A DNA stretch of 64,000 nucleotides from an uncultured Gemmataceae bacterium (GCA_937923405.1 CALDUY010000043.1:62001-126000), one strand, 5' to 3'; positions 1 through 9,310 are shown, numbered from the stretch's first letter. Notes: a model not told the origin generated them from the sequence alone. Translations and numbers: made by a program.

Positions 1-902
1 TGAAGTACACGTTTGGGTCGCCAGCCTACTGCGCGTAGAATGCCGATCTCGCGTGTGCGCTCGCTGACCGCCATCACCATCGTGTTCATTACGCCGAACA
101 GCCCGATCACCAGCGCGATTGTAGAAGTGATCCAGGCCATCGCCTTGACGATCTGAAGTTCCTTCAGCCCTTTGACAAACTCCTGAGCCGGCACAGCGGT
201 AATGGTTTTGTCCAACGCCTCGATCTGCTTGCGCACTGTTGGGATCAATTCCGGATCGCTGGTCTTCATCTCGGGGTCTAGGATCACGCTGTACGCCGTA
301 ACTTTGTCTTTCTTGTCCATCAACTCTTGCAATTCGGACAAAGCAATCACCAACGCACCGTTCTCGAAGACGTTGTTCGATTCGTGAATACCGATCACCT
401 CGAACAACGGCCCTCCGGGCAGAATCTCCAGTTTATCGCCGACTTTCTTGTCCAGGTTTCGGGCCAAGACGATGCCAAGCATCACTCCGCGCTGTTCGCC
501 CACGTCGTACTTGTTCATCATCCGCCCTTCGAGTACTTTCATGTGATCGAAGACGACGGTCTCGGGGATCCACCCCTGACAGACGACGCTAGGAATGTCG
601 CCGACTGAAACAACATCGACCAGGGCGGCGATCGAGTCCTTGACACCAGGAATGCTCTTAATCTTCTCGTTCAGGGACAACGGCACCGTGGCACTGGTAC
701 CCTGTCCCGCCCCTCCAGCACGAGCGACGATCAAATCCACGCCTTTTCGCTTGTAAATGTTGCGAAAAGTCTCCTCAAATCCGCTGGCAATGCCGACCAG
801 AGAGACGACGGCACAGATGGCAATGCCGATGGCGATAACCGTCAGCGCTGAACGCATGGGCCGACGGATGAGGTTTTTCACAACCAGCGTTCCGAACCAC
901 AT
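1..902 (-). CDS. ABC transporter permease, MacB/FtsX family (3' end outside window)
   Basis: About 300 residues are visible from the ATG at 902, and the frame runs off the window edge. The N-terminus has a short cytoplasmic start, then a hydrophobic segment (about residues 16-40, rich in Ile, Ala and Val). A long extracytoplasmic MacB_PCD-like domain follows, and then the second membrane segment, with the family hallmark MVMAVSERTREIGILRAVGW. MacB/FtsX permeases couple a cytoplasmic ATPase to export or mechanotransmission across the inner membrane. The cognate ATPase is not in the window and probably lies beyond its left edge. The family call is secure; the substrate cannot be inferred. Confidence 0.88.
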   Translation of the reverse strand, partial: MWFGTLVVKNLIRRPMRSALTVIAIGIAICAVVSLVGIASGFEETFRNIYKRKGVDLIVARAGGAGQGTSATVPLSLNEKIKSIPGVKDSIAALVDVVSVGDIPSVVCQGWIPETVVFDHMKVLEGRMMNKYDVGEQRGVMLGIVLARNLDKKVGDKLEILPGGPLFEVIGIHESNNVFENGALVIALSELQELMDKKDKVTAYSVILDPEMKTSDPELIPTVRKQIEALDKTITAVPAQEFVKGLKELQIVKAMAWITSTIALVIGLFGVMNTMVMAVSERTREIGILRAVGWRPKRVL

Positions 903-1045
903 AGTAACTCCGCAATGGAGATAAATGCGCCAGAGAGATCATTTCCCTCTGTTCATCATCGTACCAAGGGATACGCTCCAGAGAAGATCGCGAAGGTGGA
1001 GAACTCGTCAGGTTTTCGGGAATTACGCCAATCACGCCAGATGTG

Positions 1046-2269
1046 CTATTTCTCCAGCGGAGGCGGAACAAAAGGGTCTTGCTGCTGGACGGCGGAAAAG
1101 TAGGCTCGGACAGTTCGCTCCAACGCCTCTGCCGTGGCGAAGTGAATCTGGGCCAAATTGTTCACTTCTGACGCATCATCCGGCTGAGTGAACAAGAACG
1201 GCTGCGTCGTTGAGGCTGTTGGTACGAGGCGAAGTGACCAATCCGCCGTGCGCAAGCCCAGTTCCAGGCCGGCGGCAGTCGAACAACTCAGCCCTAAGTA
1301 GTCACGCCCTTGGGACGAGCCTCCCGCCAACAGCGGCACCAGACTCAGCCCCTGCGCTGCCTTGAGCGAGGTGCCGGCCCACTGAGCAATCGTCGGTGCC
1401 AGATCGATCGATCCCGTGAGAGCCTCAACGCGCCGCCCTGCTCGACAGCCCGGGCCGTAGATCAACAGAGGAATTTGCACGATTTCTTGATGCAGCGAGG
1501 TTGGCGTTACGCAAACCTGAGCATGCTCGCCCAGAGCTAGCCCATGATCAGACGTCAGAATCAGGTGAACGTCATCGGCCAATCCGTCAAGCAAATCCCC
1601 CAGCAGTCCATCGACGTAGCTGACGGCGGCGGCATACGTTTCCTGGAGACGCAGATACAGCGTATCGTCGTCCGGATCGATCGGTCCAACGGGCGGCTCG
1701 AGGAGCGGTTCCAGAGGCGGAGCTTGGGGGATCAAATCCTCTGCGTTGTCCTCTTCGTTTTCCTCGTCGTGGTCGTCTTCCTCGGCAAATTCATCCTCGT
1801 TTTCGGAATCTTCCTGTGGGGAAAAGTACGCGTTAAGAATTGCCTGGGGAACATTCCAGGGCGGGATTAGCGCGGCCAGATCGAGCCAGATCAGCCAAGA
1901 CGGTTCCGAAGCTCGCAGGGCCTTATGGGCCAGCTCAGCAGCTGCGGGCGTGTCGGCGACTCGATCCACCTGGTCCCAACCTGCCTCGAACTCAGGGAAC
2001 ATGCCGCGGCTGTGATCGACGATCAAACGAGTCGGAAGGTTCTGATGGTGCAGTAGGGTCAGTAGATCTACGCCCGGTGAGCTGAGATGCCGTCCTGACC
2101 GCCAAACTCGACGAGCCGCTCCCGGTTCCGGATCAATAGCGAAATGCTGGTCGAAGACCACGCCGGCTGCGGCCAGCGCGTTTAGACACGAGGTCTCGAT
2201 CCAGCGATTGCCGTAGGCTCCTAAGGCACGAGCCTGCAAGCCTCGTACCGTGATGACGAGTAGTTTCAT
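1046..2269 (-). CDS. sulfatase-fold (alkaline phosphatase superfamily) protein lacking the formylglycine motif
   Basis: 407 residues with the sulfatase/phosphatase fold. There is an N-terminal beta strand plus a LGAYG element (residues 16-20), a C-terminal half with SDHG at 240-243 followed by LGEH, and the IPLLIYGPG and DLAPTIAQWAG blocks typical of sulfatases. The metal-binding DD expected near residues 8-9 is VR. The C/S-x-P-S-R formylglycine site expected near residues 47-55 is replaced by PEPGAARR. A very acidic low-complexity insert occupies residues 152-178. No signal peptide is evident. It is therefore probably not a working sulfatase; a binding or otherwise repurposed role is inferred. 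The fold call is firm. Confidence 0.8.
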   Translation of the reverse strand: MKLLVITVRGLQARALGAYGNRWIETSCLNALAAAGVVFDQHFAIDPEPGAARRVWRSGRHLSSPGVDLLTLLHHQNLPTRLIVDHSRGMFPEFEAGWDQVDRVADTPAAAELAHKALRASEPSWLIWLDLAALIPPWNVPQAILNAYFSPQEDSENEDEFAEEDDHDEENEEDNAEDLIPQAPPLEPLLEPPVGPIDPDDDTLYLRLQETYAAAVSYVDGLLGDLLDGLADDVHLILTSDHGLALGEHAQVCVTPTSLHQEIVQIPLLIYGPGCRAGRRVEALTGSIDLAPTIAQWAGTSLKAAQGLSLVPLLAGGSSQGRDYLGLSCSTAAGLELGLRTADWSLRLVPTASTTQPFLFTQPDDASEVNNLAQIHFATAEALERTVRAYFSAVQQQDPFVPPPLEK

Positions 2270-2404
2270 GTCCGTCGATTGTAGACGCTTTCTCGGCGAC
2301 TAACAGAGCGTTTTGGCAATGGAGCGGCAAGCGTGGTGGCAGAGCGGCTCGACTGGCGTACAATACAAGAGAAGGAACATCCCGCCTACTCTCCAGGTGA
2401 GCCG

Positions 2405-2989
2405 ATGCACGCGCTGGCCATCGCCTACTATAAGCGCTACAAGATGGAGATCGACTTGGCCGGACTGCCCGCGCCAAGTTGGCCCGAGGGGTTTCGCTGT
2501 CTGGCTTGGCATGAGCAGCTTTTGGAGGACCATACCCAGACGCTGGCCCAGGCCTTCGAAGGCAGCCCCGACACGATTGTATTTCCTAGTCTCGGCAGTG
2601 TGACGGGCTGTCGTGGGTTGATGCAGGAAATTGCTCGGCGGAAGGCGTTTATTCCCGAAGCGACCTGGTTAGTGCTGGGACCGGACGGACCGTGCGGCAC
2701 TGTTCAAGCGCTGCGGGAACGCGGCGTAATCGGAGCCATTCAGAACATCGGCATTGTGCCCCGTTGGCGCAGACGGGGACTAGCTCGCAATTTGTTGTTA
2801 CAATCGTTACGAGGCATGTATGCCAGCGGACTCGGAAGAGCCATGCTCGAAGTGACCGCGACTAATGAGACGGCAGTCGGCCTGTACCTTCGCATGGGGT
2901 TTCGTCGCTCCAAGGTCGTCTACAAAGCCGTGCCTGCGTTCACATTGACCCCCGAGGCGGGCTCGGCTCATCCGGTCCTGTACGTTTGA
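2405..2989 (+). CDS. GNAT family N-acetyltransferase
   Basis: 194 residues from the ATG at 2405, which follows a purine-rich AGGTGA ribosome site; an upstream in-frame ATG at 2333 lacks one. The C-terminal half has the acetyl-CoA binding motif of GNAT enzymes (IVPRWRRRGLARNLL, with the R-R-G-L-A turn), then the beta5 region ending ATNETAVGLYLRMGFR, which is diagnostic. The N-terminal 90 residues are less conserved. The substrate is unknown. The stop lies within a few bases of the start of the following M16 protease gene, so the two are probably co-transcribed. Confidence 0.85.
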   Translation: MHALAIAYYKRYKMEIDLAGLPAPSWPEGFRCLAWHEQLLEDHTQTLAQAFEGSPDTIVFPSLGSVTGCRGLMQEIARRKAFIPEATWLVLGPDGPCGTVQALRERGVIGAIQNIGIVPRWRRRGLARNLLLQSLRGMYASGLGRAMLEVTATNETAVGLYLRMGFRRSKVVYKAVPAFTLTPEAGSAHPVLYV

Positions 2990-2991
2990 GG

Positions 2992-4230
2992 ATGATCGTG
3001 CAGCAACAACTCTATCAGCATACTTTCGCGAATGGTTTGACCCTGCTGGCAGAGCGGATGGACCACGTTCGCAGTGCAGCGGTCTACATACAGATCCCCG
3101 CTGGGTGCGTCTACGATCCGCCGAGCAATTTGGGGTTGGCCCGAGTACTCTCGGAACTAATCACGCGCGGCGCAGGCAAGCGAGACAAACGTGAGCTAAC
3201 CACGGAGTTTGACCGGCTCGGCATCGATCACGGCGAAAGTGTTGGCCTGATGAGCATGCCATTCTGGGCCTCGACTCTAGCGCGGAACCTACCGCTGGCA
3301 CTGCGGCTGTTGGCCGACATTATTCGGCGTCCGCATTTGCCCGAGGAGGAACTCGAAGCCTGTCAAGAACAAGCGTTAATGGATCTGAGTAGTCTGGAAG
3401 ATGAACCCAGTTCGCGTGTGCGGGTGGCGTTGCGCAAGCACCTGTACCCGGCTCCTCTGAGCAACGATCATCGCGGCACCGAAGAAGGTGTGGCCAGCCT
3501 GACGCTTCCCACACTGCGTGCTTTTTACGAGCAACACTTCCACCCTCAAGGCACCATCATCGGCGTGGCCGGCAACATCAGTTGGCAACCATTGCTCGAT
3601 CTAGTAGGGGAACTGTTCGGCGACTGGAAAGGTTCGAGCGGCGTGCCGATTCAGCTAGGGCCAGAACCGAGTAAGCGTGCTCATTTGCATAAGGAATTAG
3701 AGCAAACCCAAATCGCCCTGGCCTATCGCAGTGTGCCGATCGGCCATCCCGACTATTACCAGGCCGTCGGCGCGGTTGAGGTCCTCTCCGGAGGCATGGG
3801 GGCGCGACTGTTTACCGAGATTCGCGAGAAAGAAGGGCTGTGCTACTCTGTTGGCGCGGGCCATACCACCCTGAAAGATCGCGCCTCGGTGATGGCGTTC
3901 GCCGCCTCTTTGAATCATCAGGCTCAGCGCACGCTCGATAAGCTGATCGAAGAACTACAGCGACTGCCACGCGGTATCGACGAGGAAGAAGTCGAGCGGG
4001 TTCGCGTTGGCCAGAAAACTGCTCTGATCATGAGTCAGGAATCGACGGGCGGACGGGCTGCTTCGCTGGTGAACGACTGGTATTTCCTAGGACGCATTCG
4101 ACGGTTTGAGGAACGATTGGCGGCGATTAACGCGCTGACCCCAGCGAGCATTCTTGCCCATCTGGAACGATTTCCGCCAGGCGACTTCAGCATCGTCACG
4201 CTGGGGCCTAAACCGTTGATTGCTTCTTAA
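2992..4230 (+). CDS. M16 family peptidase-like protein, non-catalytic subunit
   Basis: 412 residues with the two-lobed M16 (pitrilysin/MPP) fold. The N-terminal lobe starts with FANGLTLLAERM. At the place of the zinc motif HxxEH it reads R51-V-L-S-E55, so zinc binding and catalysis are lost. The C-terminal lobe keeps the ARLFTEIREKEGLCYSVGA block, with the Arg and Tyr that hold substrate in paired M16 enzymes. I chose ATG 2992; a TTG at 2986 overlapping the previous stop is an alternative. The catalytic partner follows 22 bp later, so the two products very likely form a heterodimer (known for M16B pairs, inferred here). Confidence 0.88.
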   Translation: MIVQQQLYQHTFANGLTLLAERMDHVRSAAVYIQIPAGCVYDPPSNLGLARVLSELITRGAGKRDKRELTTEFDRLGIDHGESVGLMSMPFWASTLARNLPLALRLLADIIRRPHLPEEELEACQEQALMDLSSLEDEPSSRVRVALRKHLYPAPLSNDHRGTEEGVASLTLPTLRAFYEQHFHPQGTIIGVAGNISWQPLLDLVGELFGDWKGSSGVPIQLGPEPSKRAHLHKELEQTQIALAYRSVPIGHPDYYQAVGAVEVLSGGMGARLFTEIREKEGLCYSVGAGHTTLKDRASVMAFAASLNHQAQRTLDKLIEELQRLPRGIDEEEVERVRVGQKTALIMSQESTGGRAASLVNDWYFLGRIRRFEERLAAINALTPASILAHLERFPPGDFSIVTLGPKPLIAS

Positions 4231-4251
4231 GAGATAAAGGAGCTTGGTTGC

Positions 4252-5499
4252 ATGCAATTTCATTGCCATAGACTCGCCAATGGGTTGACGGTGATCGGAG
4301 AAACCATTCCTACCTCGCGTTCGGCAGCGATGGGCTTTTTCGTCCGCACCGGCTCACGGGACGAGATGCCGGAAGAAGCCGGCGTGTCCCACTTTCTGGA
4401 ACACATGGCGTTCAAGGGCAATGAGCGACGAACTGCACTAGAGGTGAACCGCGATTTCGATCGCATCGGAGCAGAACCGAACGCCTACACCAGTGAGGAA
4501 AACACCGTCTACTATGCCGCAGTGCTGACGGAGTACATGCCCCAGGCATTAGACATTCTGGCGAATCTGTTGCGGCCCTCGCTTCGCCAAGAAGATTTCG
4601 AGCTGGAGAAGCAGGTCATCATTAATGAGATTGGTCGCTACCTCGACATGCCCTCCAGCTGTGCCTCAGACCATGCGCAGAAGGCCTTCTTCCACGACCA
4701 CTGCCTGGGCAACAGCGTGCTGGGCACCAAAGAGAGTATCACCGCGCTGACTCGCGATCAGATGGCGGCGTATCATCGTCGTCGTTACGTCGCCTCGAAC
4801 ATCACTTTGGCCGTCGCCGGTGGGTACGACTGGGACCGCCTCATCGAATTAGTGGAACGGCAATGCGGCGACTGGCCGACCGGTGAGGCTCCCCGAGTCG
4901 GGCTGCGCGAGGCGGTCGGCTCAGGCCGCTTCGAGATTGTCACTAAGGAAAAAGTCGAGCAAGAATATGCGCTGCTTCTCTCCGCAGGACCGCCGGCTTC
5001 GTCGCCCTTACGACATGCCGCCGATCTGTTGGGCATGGCCATCGGAGACGATTCCGGCTCGCGCCTTTACTGGGAGTTAGTGGATCCGGGATTGGCAGAA
5101 TCGGCCTCTTGCTCGTTCCATGAGTACATGGATACCGGCGTGTTTTACACCAACGTCTTTTGCGATCCCGAAAATGCCGAGCAGGACATCTCCTTGGCCT
5201 GCAAGGTGCTGCATCAGGTGCAGTGCGAAGGCATTCGTCAGGAGGAACTGGAACAAGCCCGCAACAAACTACTGTCGCACCTGGTCCGCTCCGGCGAACG
5301 CACCAGTCGGCGTATGTTCAGCATCGGCTCAGCCTGGACCTACTATGGCACTTATCGTTCCATCGATGATGAAGTCCGTGCCTACGAAAAGGTCACGCTT
5401 GACGACATTCGCGCTGTTCTCGATCGTTACCCGCTGGATCGAGTAACCACGGTGGCTTTGGGTCCTTTAAGCGATCTGAAAACTCCTCAGTGGGGTTAG
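4252..5499 (+). CDS. M16 family zinc metallopeptidase, catalytic subunit
   Basis: 415 residues, close to mitochondrial processing peptidase beta and bacterial M16B enzymes. The inverted zinc motif HFLEH is at residues 47-51, and a downstream Glu in INEIGR (about residue 126) is placed correctly as third ligand. EENTVYYAAV follows the motif as in the family. The C-terminal lobe lacks the Arg/Tyr signature retained in the preceding gene. No signal peptide is evident, so a cytoplasmic role is likely. A ribosome site (AAAGGAG) precedes the ATG. Family and activity are well supported; the substrate is unknown. Confidence 0.92.
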   Translation: MQFHCHRLANGLTVIGETIPTSRSAAMGFFVRTGSRDEMPEEAGVSHFLEHMAFKGNERRTALEVNRDFDRIGAEPNAYTSEENTVYYAAVLTEYMPQALDILANLLRPSLRQEDFELEKQVIINEIGRYLDMPSSCASDHAQKAFFHDHCLGNSVLGTKESITALTRDQMAAYHRRRYVASNITLAVAGGYDWDRLIELVERQCGDWPTGEAPRVGLREAVGSGRFEIVTKEKVEQEYALLLSAGPPASSPLRHAADLLGMAIGDDSGSRLYWELVDPGLAESASCSFHEYMDTGVFYTNVFCDPENAEQDISLACKVLHQVQCEGIRQEELEQARNKLLSHLVRSGERTSRRMFSIGSAWTYYGTYRSIDDEVRAYEKVTLDDIRAVLDRYPLDRVTTVALGPLSDLKTPQWG

Positions 5500-5845
5500 G
5501 GTGCCCCAATAGTTGCTGTCTTCAGATCGCAGTGAATGTCTTGATTCCACCCTCAGCTGGAAGCGTAGGTGATCGTCGGGCAGACCAAGACACCGCGCCG
5601 CAGCAAGCCGCGCAGCGCCAAGGACCGCTTCGAGTGAATTATTTAGACATCCGAATTGTTGCTTTTAGATCACAATCGCCTAATCCTAGAGCGCTTCTCT
5701 AAATGGTGTAGAGGCAACGAGTAGGAAGCGCGTTCACAGGCGAGCCGCTACACCATGTTGTAACGCGCACTAGTCCAGCGTGGAGAAGATTTTGGCAAAC
5801 CCCTCAGAAGCGGAACATACCTCGAACAGCACCTGGGCGAACCAC
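5500..5845. other. 346-bp intergenic region between convergent genes
   Basis: No credible gene was found here between the M16 stop and the end of the minus-strand barrel gene. It holds a perfect 9-bp inverted repeat, ATGGTGTAG (5703-5711) against CTACACCAT (5748-5756), which may serve as a transcription end for either gene, and the outer copy of a tandem duplication of the barrel gene 3' end (5794-5832). Confidence 0.5.
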
Positions 5846-5875
5846 TCAGAAGCGGAAGATCACGTCGAACAGCAC
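5794..5875 (-). repeat. imperfect tandem duplication covering a gene's 3' end
   Basis: Positions 5794-5832 and 5836-5875 are near-identical 39-40 bp units sharing CTCAGAAGCGGAA and TCGAACAGCAC. The inner copy encodes the last residues and stop of the barrel gene (ending V-I-F-R-F). The outer copy repeats this with a one-base deletion and lies beyond the stop. Confidence 0.7.
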
Positions 5876-7303
5876 GCGATAGTCCGCGAAGCCTTTCTCT
5901 TTCAACACGGGAAAATCTACCGCCAGACCGGCATAGATGTTCTCGGCGAAGCGATAGCGGAGACCGCCAGCTAGAGAGAGATAATCACTGGTGGTCCGCT
6001 CCGAGGAGCCAAAGTTAATTAAATACGCGCCCTCAAAATTAAACGGTTGCGAGTTGGGAGTATTGCCGTAGTGAATCCAGCTCAACTCGAACAGCGGATA
6101 AATCGTGTTCAACCCCGCGATGTTGTAATCCACATGGAAATTGAGGTAGTAGAACTCGGCTCGCTGGTTATCGACACTGAACGAGTAGCCGGTCGTGCCC
6201 ATAAAGTTGAGCGATCCCCAGCCACTGCCAAGGTTCACGATTTGAGCCAACGACAGATAGGGATCAAGGCTCAGCGAGCCGGTGTTCTGAAACACGCTGG
6301 CCGAGCCACAAGGGATCTCGAAAGTGAGACCAACCGCGGCGACGGTGCCAGTCTCGGTATTGCGAAGGAAAGTCCACTTCGGCCCCATTTTCAACTCGGC
6401 AAAGCCGGTGGAACTGGAAAAAGGCGGAGTACTCACATCAGGACTGATGTTCAGGAATCCTAGCTCATTGAGGACAAACGAGAGGCGATCGGTGATCGAC
6501 AGGCGTAGTTGAGTGCCGAAGAACATGGCGCTGCCGCCGTCCGTGTAGGGGTTGTTCCCGGGAATGGACTGGTAGCTGAACAAGGGGCGGATCTCTGACA
6601 GACTGCGCGGATCTTCAAAGTAGAAGGGCATAGTGATCGGCGAGATCAGTCCGGGGAAACAGTTATCCGAACCGAACGGCGAACGCCCGTGTGTGTTGCC
6701 TTTATCGCCCCAGGAGATGGCATCAATGCAGCGATCCCAGAAAGTCGGAGCGACCGAATGATCGGTCGAAGCGCCGGGGATGATGTCGCTAGGCGGGGGG
6801 AACGGCGACTCCGGCGGCGGAGGGACGTTATCGGGCGGAGCCTGAACCGTATGTGAAGCCGGTATCGGGGCGGGGGGGGCTGTTCCCACGTGTGGATCGC
6901 GAATGCGCGGCATCACGTCCAAGTCCAGGGGAATGGTAATGGCCTGTTCGGGTTCGCCGCTTATCGTGGGAGTCATGTTGCGTAACTCCGGATTGGCTGT
7001 CGGGGGCGGCGGCGGACGGTGAAACTCCTCGGGTGGGGGCACACTTTCGGGAGCCTGAGCGCGAACAACCGGCCCGGTCGCACGGACAGTCCGTGGTTGC
7101 GGCGAAGCCAAGGGAAGGGGACGTCCTAGGATCGCCACGGGGGAGGCGGTCGTCGGGGAGAGTGCTGTCGTCGCGGTAGTCTCAGACGCTGTCGGTTTTG
7201 TGGCCGCGTTGCGCCAGACGACCGGTTGTTGCGCCTGCAGAGCAGCGGTCAAGCTGAGCGTCCATCCCAGAGTCGCCAGCCACCGCAAGCGTATGACGAG
7301 CAT
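5846..7303 (-). CDS. exported proline-rich protein with outer-membrane beta-barrel-like C-terminus
   Basis: About 485 residues from the ATG at 7303, which has GGAG 8 bases upstream; two further in-frame ATGs at 7318 and 7342 are possible. A signal peptide (hydrophobic segment ending AALQAQ) is followed by about 200 residues rich in Pro, Ala and Thr with PPP runs. The rest has alternating hydrophobic/aromatic strands and many G-x-Y/F turns, and ends in Phe-Arg-Phe, resembling a barrel assembly signal. I do not recognise a named family. A porin-like or structural envelope protein is inferred. Neighbouring genes give no functional hint. Confidence 0.6.
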   Translation of the reverse strand: MLVIRLRWLATLGWTLSLTAALQAQQPVVWRNAATKPTASETTATTALSPTTASPVAILGRPLPLASPQPRTVRATGPVVRAQAPESVPPPEEFHRPPPPPTANPELRNMTPTISGEPEQAITIPLDLDVMPRIRDPHVGTAPPAPIPASHTVQAPPDNVPPPPESPFPPPSDIIPGASTDHSVAPTFWDRCIDAISWGDKGNTHGRSPFGSDNCFPGLISPITMPFYFEDPRSLSEIRPLFSYQSIPGNNPYTDGGSAMFFGTQLRLSITDRLSFVLNELGFLNISPDVSTPPFSSSTGFAELKMGPKWTFLRNTETGTVAAVGLTFEIPCGSASVFQNTGSLSLDPYLSLAQIVNLGSGWGSLNFMGTTGYSFSVDNQRAEFYYLNFHVDYNIAGLNTIYPLFELSWIHYGNTPNSQPFNFEGAYLINFGSSERTTSDYLSLAGGLRYRFAENIYAGLAVDFPVLKEKGFADYRVLFDVIFRF

Positions 7304-7517
7304 AGTAGCCCACTCCATTCTTGAGTACATGGCCCGGCGCACTGACCCCGACGGTCAGTCTCCTGTTCATCTTCGTCGTCCTGAGCAGTCCGCGCGTAAT
7401 AGGAGTAATCCGTTGATCCGGATTTCTCGAATGGATCACTTGCACTATGCGCAGAGTTTGACCGGTTTGTGTCAAGCGCCTGACTTGCCGATATTGTGCC
7501 ACTTGCCTGCTCGAGGC

Positions 7518-8285
7518 TTAGCTGGCCGGTTTTAGGAAATAATATCCCGCCAGAACAAAGCCAACCAGAATGACGAACCACCGGACAAGTGTCTTGGGCA
7601 AACGCCGACCGATGGCGGCTCCAGTGAGTCCGCCGGCGATCCCGCCCATGGCCATGAGTCCGGCCAAGTGCCAAACCACCTCGCCGGTCGCCACGAAGAC
7701 GATTACCGATGTGGCATTGATTGCCGAGCCAAGCAAGCCCTTGACGGCATTCATGCGGTGAATGCTGCCCAGCCCCATGAACGCCAACGAAGTCAACATG
7801 AGAATGCCTATTCCCGCTCCGAAATATCCTCCATAGATGGCCACTACTAGTTGAAAGCCGATGACGGCTACTCGCACGCCTCGGGAGGGCATCTGGGTCT
7901 CGGCGTTCTTGACGAACCGCTGGGCGAGGTACGGCTGGAGCAGAAACAGTAACGCCGCGGTCAGCAACAACCAGGGCACGAGCAGGTTAAAAATGCGCCC
8001 GGGCAGGTAGATCAAGAGAAGTGAACCGATGGTTCCGCCTAGCAGACTCGGCGGAACAAGCAGTTTCAACCAGGGACCGGTGCCAACCAACTCTCGGCGA
8101 AACCCCCAAGCTCCCGCTAGTGAAGCCGGCACCAGGGCCACCGTGCTGGTTGTGTTCGCCAGCCGCGGCGTCAAGCCGTAGCCGATCAATGACGGAAAAG
8201 TCAACAAGGTGCCCCCTCCGGCCACGGCGTTGAGCATCCCCGCCAGGAAGGCGGCCAGCATCAGTAAGAGTTCGGGGTAAATCAC
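7518..8285 (-). CDS. TauE/SafE family sulfite exporter-type permease
   Basis: 255 residues, nearly all hydrophobic, with about eight membrane helices. The N-terminal helix pair carries AGMLNAVAGGGTLLTFPSL, the TauE/SafE signature, and a related GAGIGILMLTSLA repeat appears in the second half. Family members export organosulfur or sulfite anions through the inner membrane. Translation starts at GTG (8285), overlapping the stop of the upstream dehydrogenase by GTGA, so the two are translationally coupled. The substrate is not determined. Confidence 0.9.
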   Translation of the reverse strand: MIYPELLLMLAAFLAGMLNAVAGGGTLLTFPSLIGYGLTPRLANTTSTVALVPASLAGAWGFRRELVGTGPWLKLLVPPSLLGGTIGSLLLIYLPGRIFNLLVPWLLLTAALLFLLQPYLAQRFVKNAETQMPSRGVRVAVIGFQLVVAIYGGYFGAGIGILMLTSLAFMGLGSIHRMNAVKGLLGSAINATSVIVFVATGEVVWHLAGLMAMGGIAGGLTGAAIGRRLPKTLVRWFVILVGFVLAGYYFLKPAS

Positions 8286-9310
8286 TTCCAGCGAACCGTC
8301 ACACCGAGATATTCTTCTTTTTGCTGGAGCAACCCCTTGTACGCTTCATCCAACGATTCCGGAGCAATGCGGTGGGTGATTAATCCCTCCAGACTGAGTC
8401 GGCCCGTGTGCAGAGCCATCAGCAGCCAATTTTGCGCCTTGTCGATGTCCCACGCTCCGGCTAGCCGCGTGTGGGCCGGCTCGAACAGCATGTTGCCGTG
8501 CGCACCGGTCACTTCAAGATAGCGGCGGTGCAGGTCATCGTAAAAATTGACCTCGTTGACCCGACCACGCGGACTGCCGACGATCACCACTTGCCCGCCA
8601 TCGCAAGCCAAACTCATCGCTGTGGGAACGGCTGCCGGTACTCCAGTCGCGTCGGCCACGATCTCCGCGCCCCGGGCGTGCAGCAGGTCGTTCAACTGCT
8701 GCTTGAGATCGGCGGCACTAGCGTCGAGAACATGATGGGCACCAGCGGCCAAGGCGGCTTGGCGGCGCATCTTGACGCTATCAATGCCGATCACTGGATA
8801 AGCCCCGGCGGCCAGGAACGAACGCAAGGCAAACTGCCCGATGATGCCCAAACCCAGCACCGCTACCGACCGTCCCAGCGTCGGGCCGACCCGAATGGCT
8901 GCTCCCAAACCGTAGCGAGCGATACAGGCGATCGAGGCACGTTCCATGTCCATGCCGTCGGGTAATTTCCACAGCCGAGCGCGTTCGTGCCCCAGCGTCA
9001 GTAACTCCAGGGAGGCGTGATTACCCGGAAAGCTGACCCGATCACCGGGCTTCCACCCCTGCACGTCACTGCCTACTTCGACGACCGTCCCCGCCGCCGA
9101 GTAGCCTGGCCGAAAGGGAAACTTCCAGTCCGGCAAGTTGGGATCTTTCAGCCATTGATGCGTGCCGGTATACACCGCTAGTTCCGTGCCGGAACTTACC
9201 GCAGAGACTTCAGCAGCGACCAAAATCTGATTCGCCGCTGGAGGCGAGAGTTCGACTTCACGGATGCCAACTTGATACGGTTCGAGAACCACGATCTGAC
9301 GCGCGTTCAT
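8282..9310 (-). CDS. medium-chain dehydrogenase/reductase (zinc-type ADH-like)
   Basis: 342 residues from ATG 9310; an upstream TTG at 9343 is less likely. An N-terminal GroES-like domain carries AEVSAVSSGTELAVYTG. PGYSAAG stands where classical enzymes have PGHE, so the usual catalytic zinc ligands are changed. A Rossmann domain with GLGIIG and a following acidic GIDS suggests NAD(H). This resembles the BchC-like/bi-domain oxidoreductase branch of the MDR superfamily. It is coupled to the TauE-type permease downstream. The substrate is unknown. Confidence 0.82.
   Translation of the reverse strand: MNARQIVVLEPYQVGIREVELSPPAANQILVAAEVSAVSSGTELAVYTGTHQWLKDPNLPDWKFPFRPGYSAAGTVVEVGSDVQGWKPGDRVSFPGNHASLELLTLGHERARLWKLPDGMDMERASIACIARYGLGAAIRVGPTLGRSVAVLGLGIIGQFALRSFLAAGAYPVIGIDSVKMRRQAALAAGAHHVLDASAADLKQQLNDLLHARGAEIVADATGVPAAVPTAMSLACDGGQVVIVGSPRGRVNEVNFYDDLHRRYLEVTGAHGNMLFEPAHTRLAGAWDIDKAQNWLLMALHTGRLSLEGLITHRIAPESLDEAYKGLLQQKEEYLGVTVRWK

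Noticed and set aside
2333..2404. Longer N-terminus for the GNAT protein
   Set aside because: Lacks a ribosome site and adds residues not expected in the fold; the ATG at 2405 follows AGGTGA.
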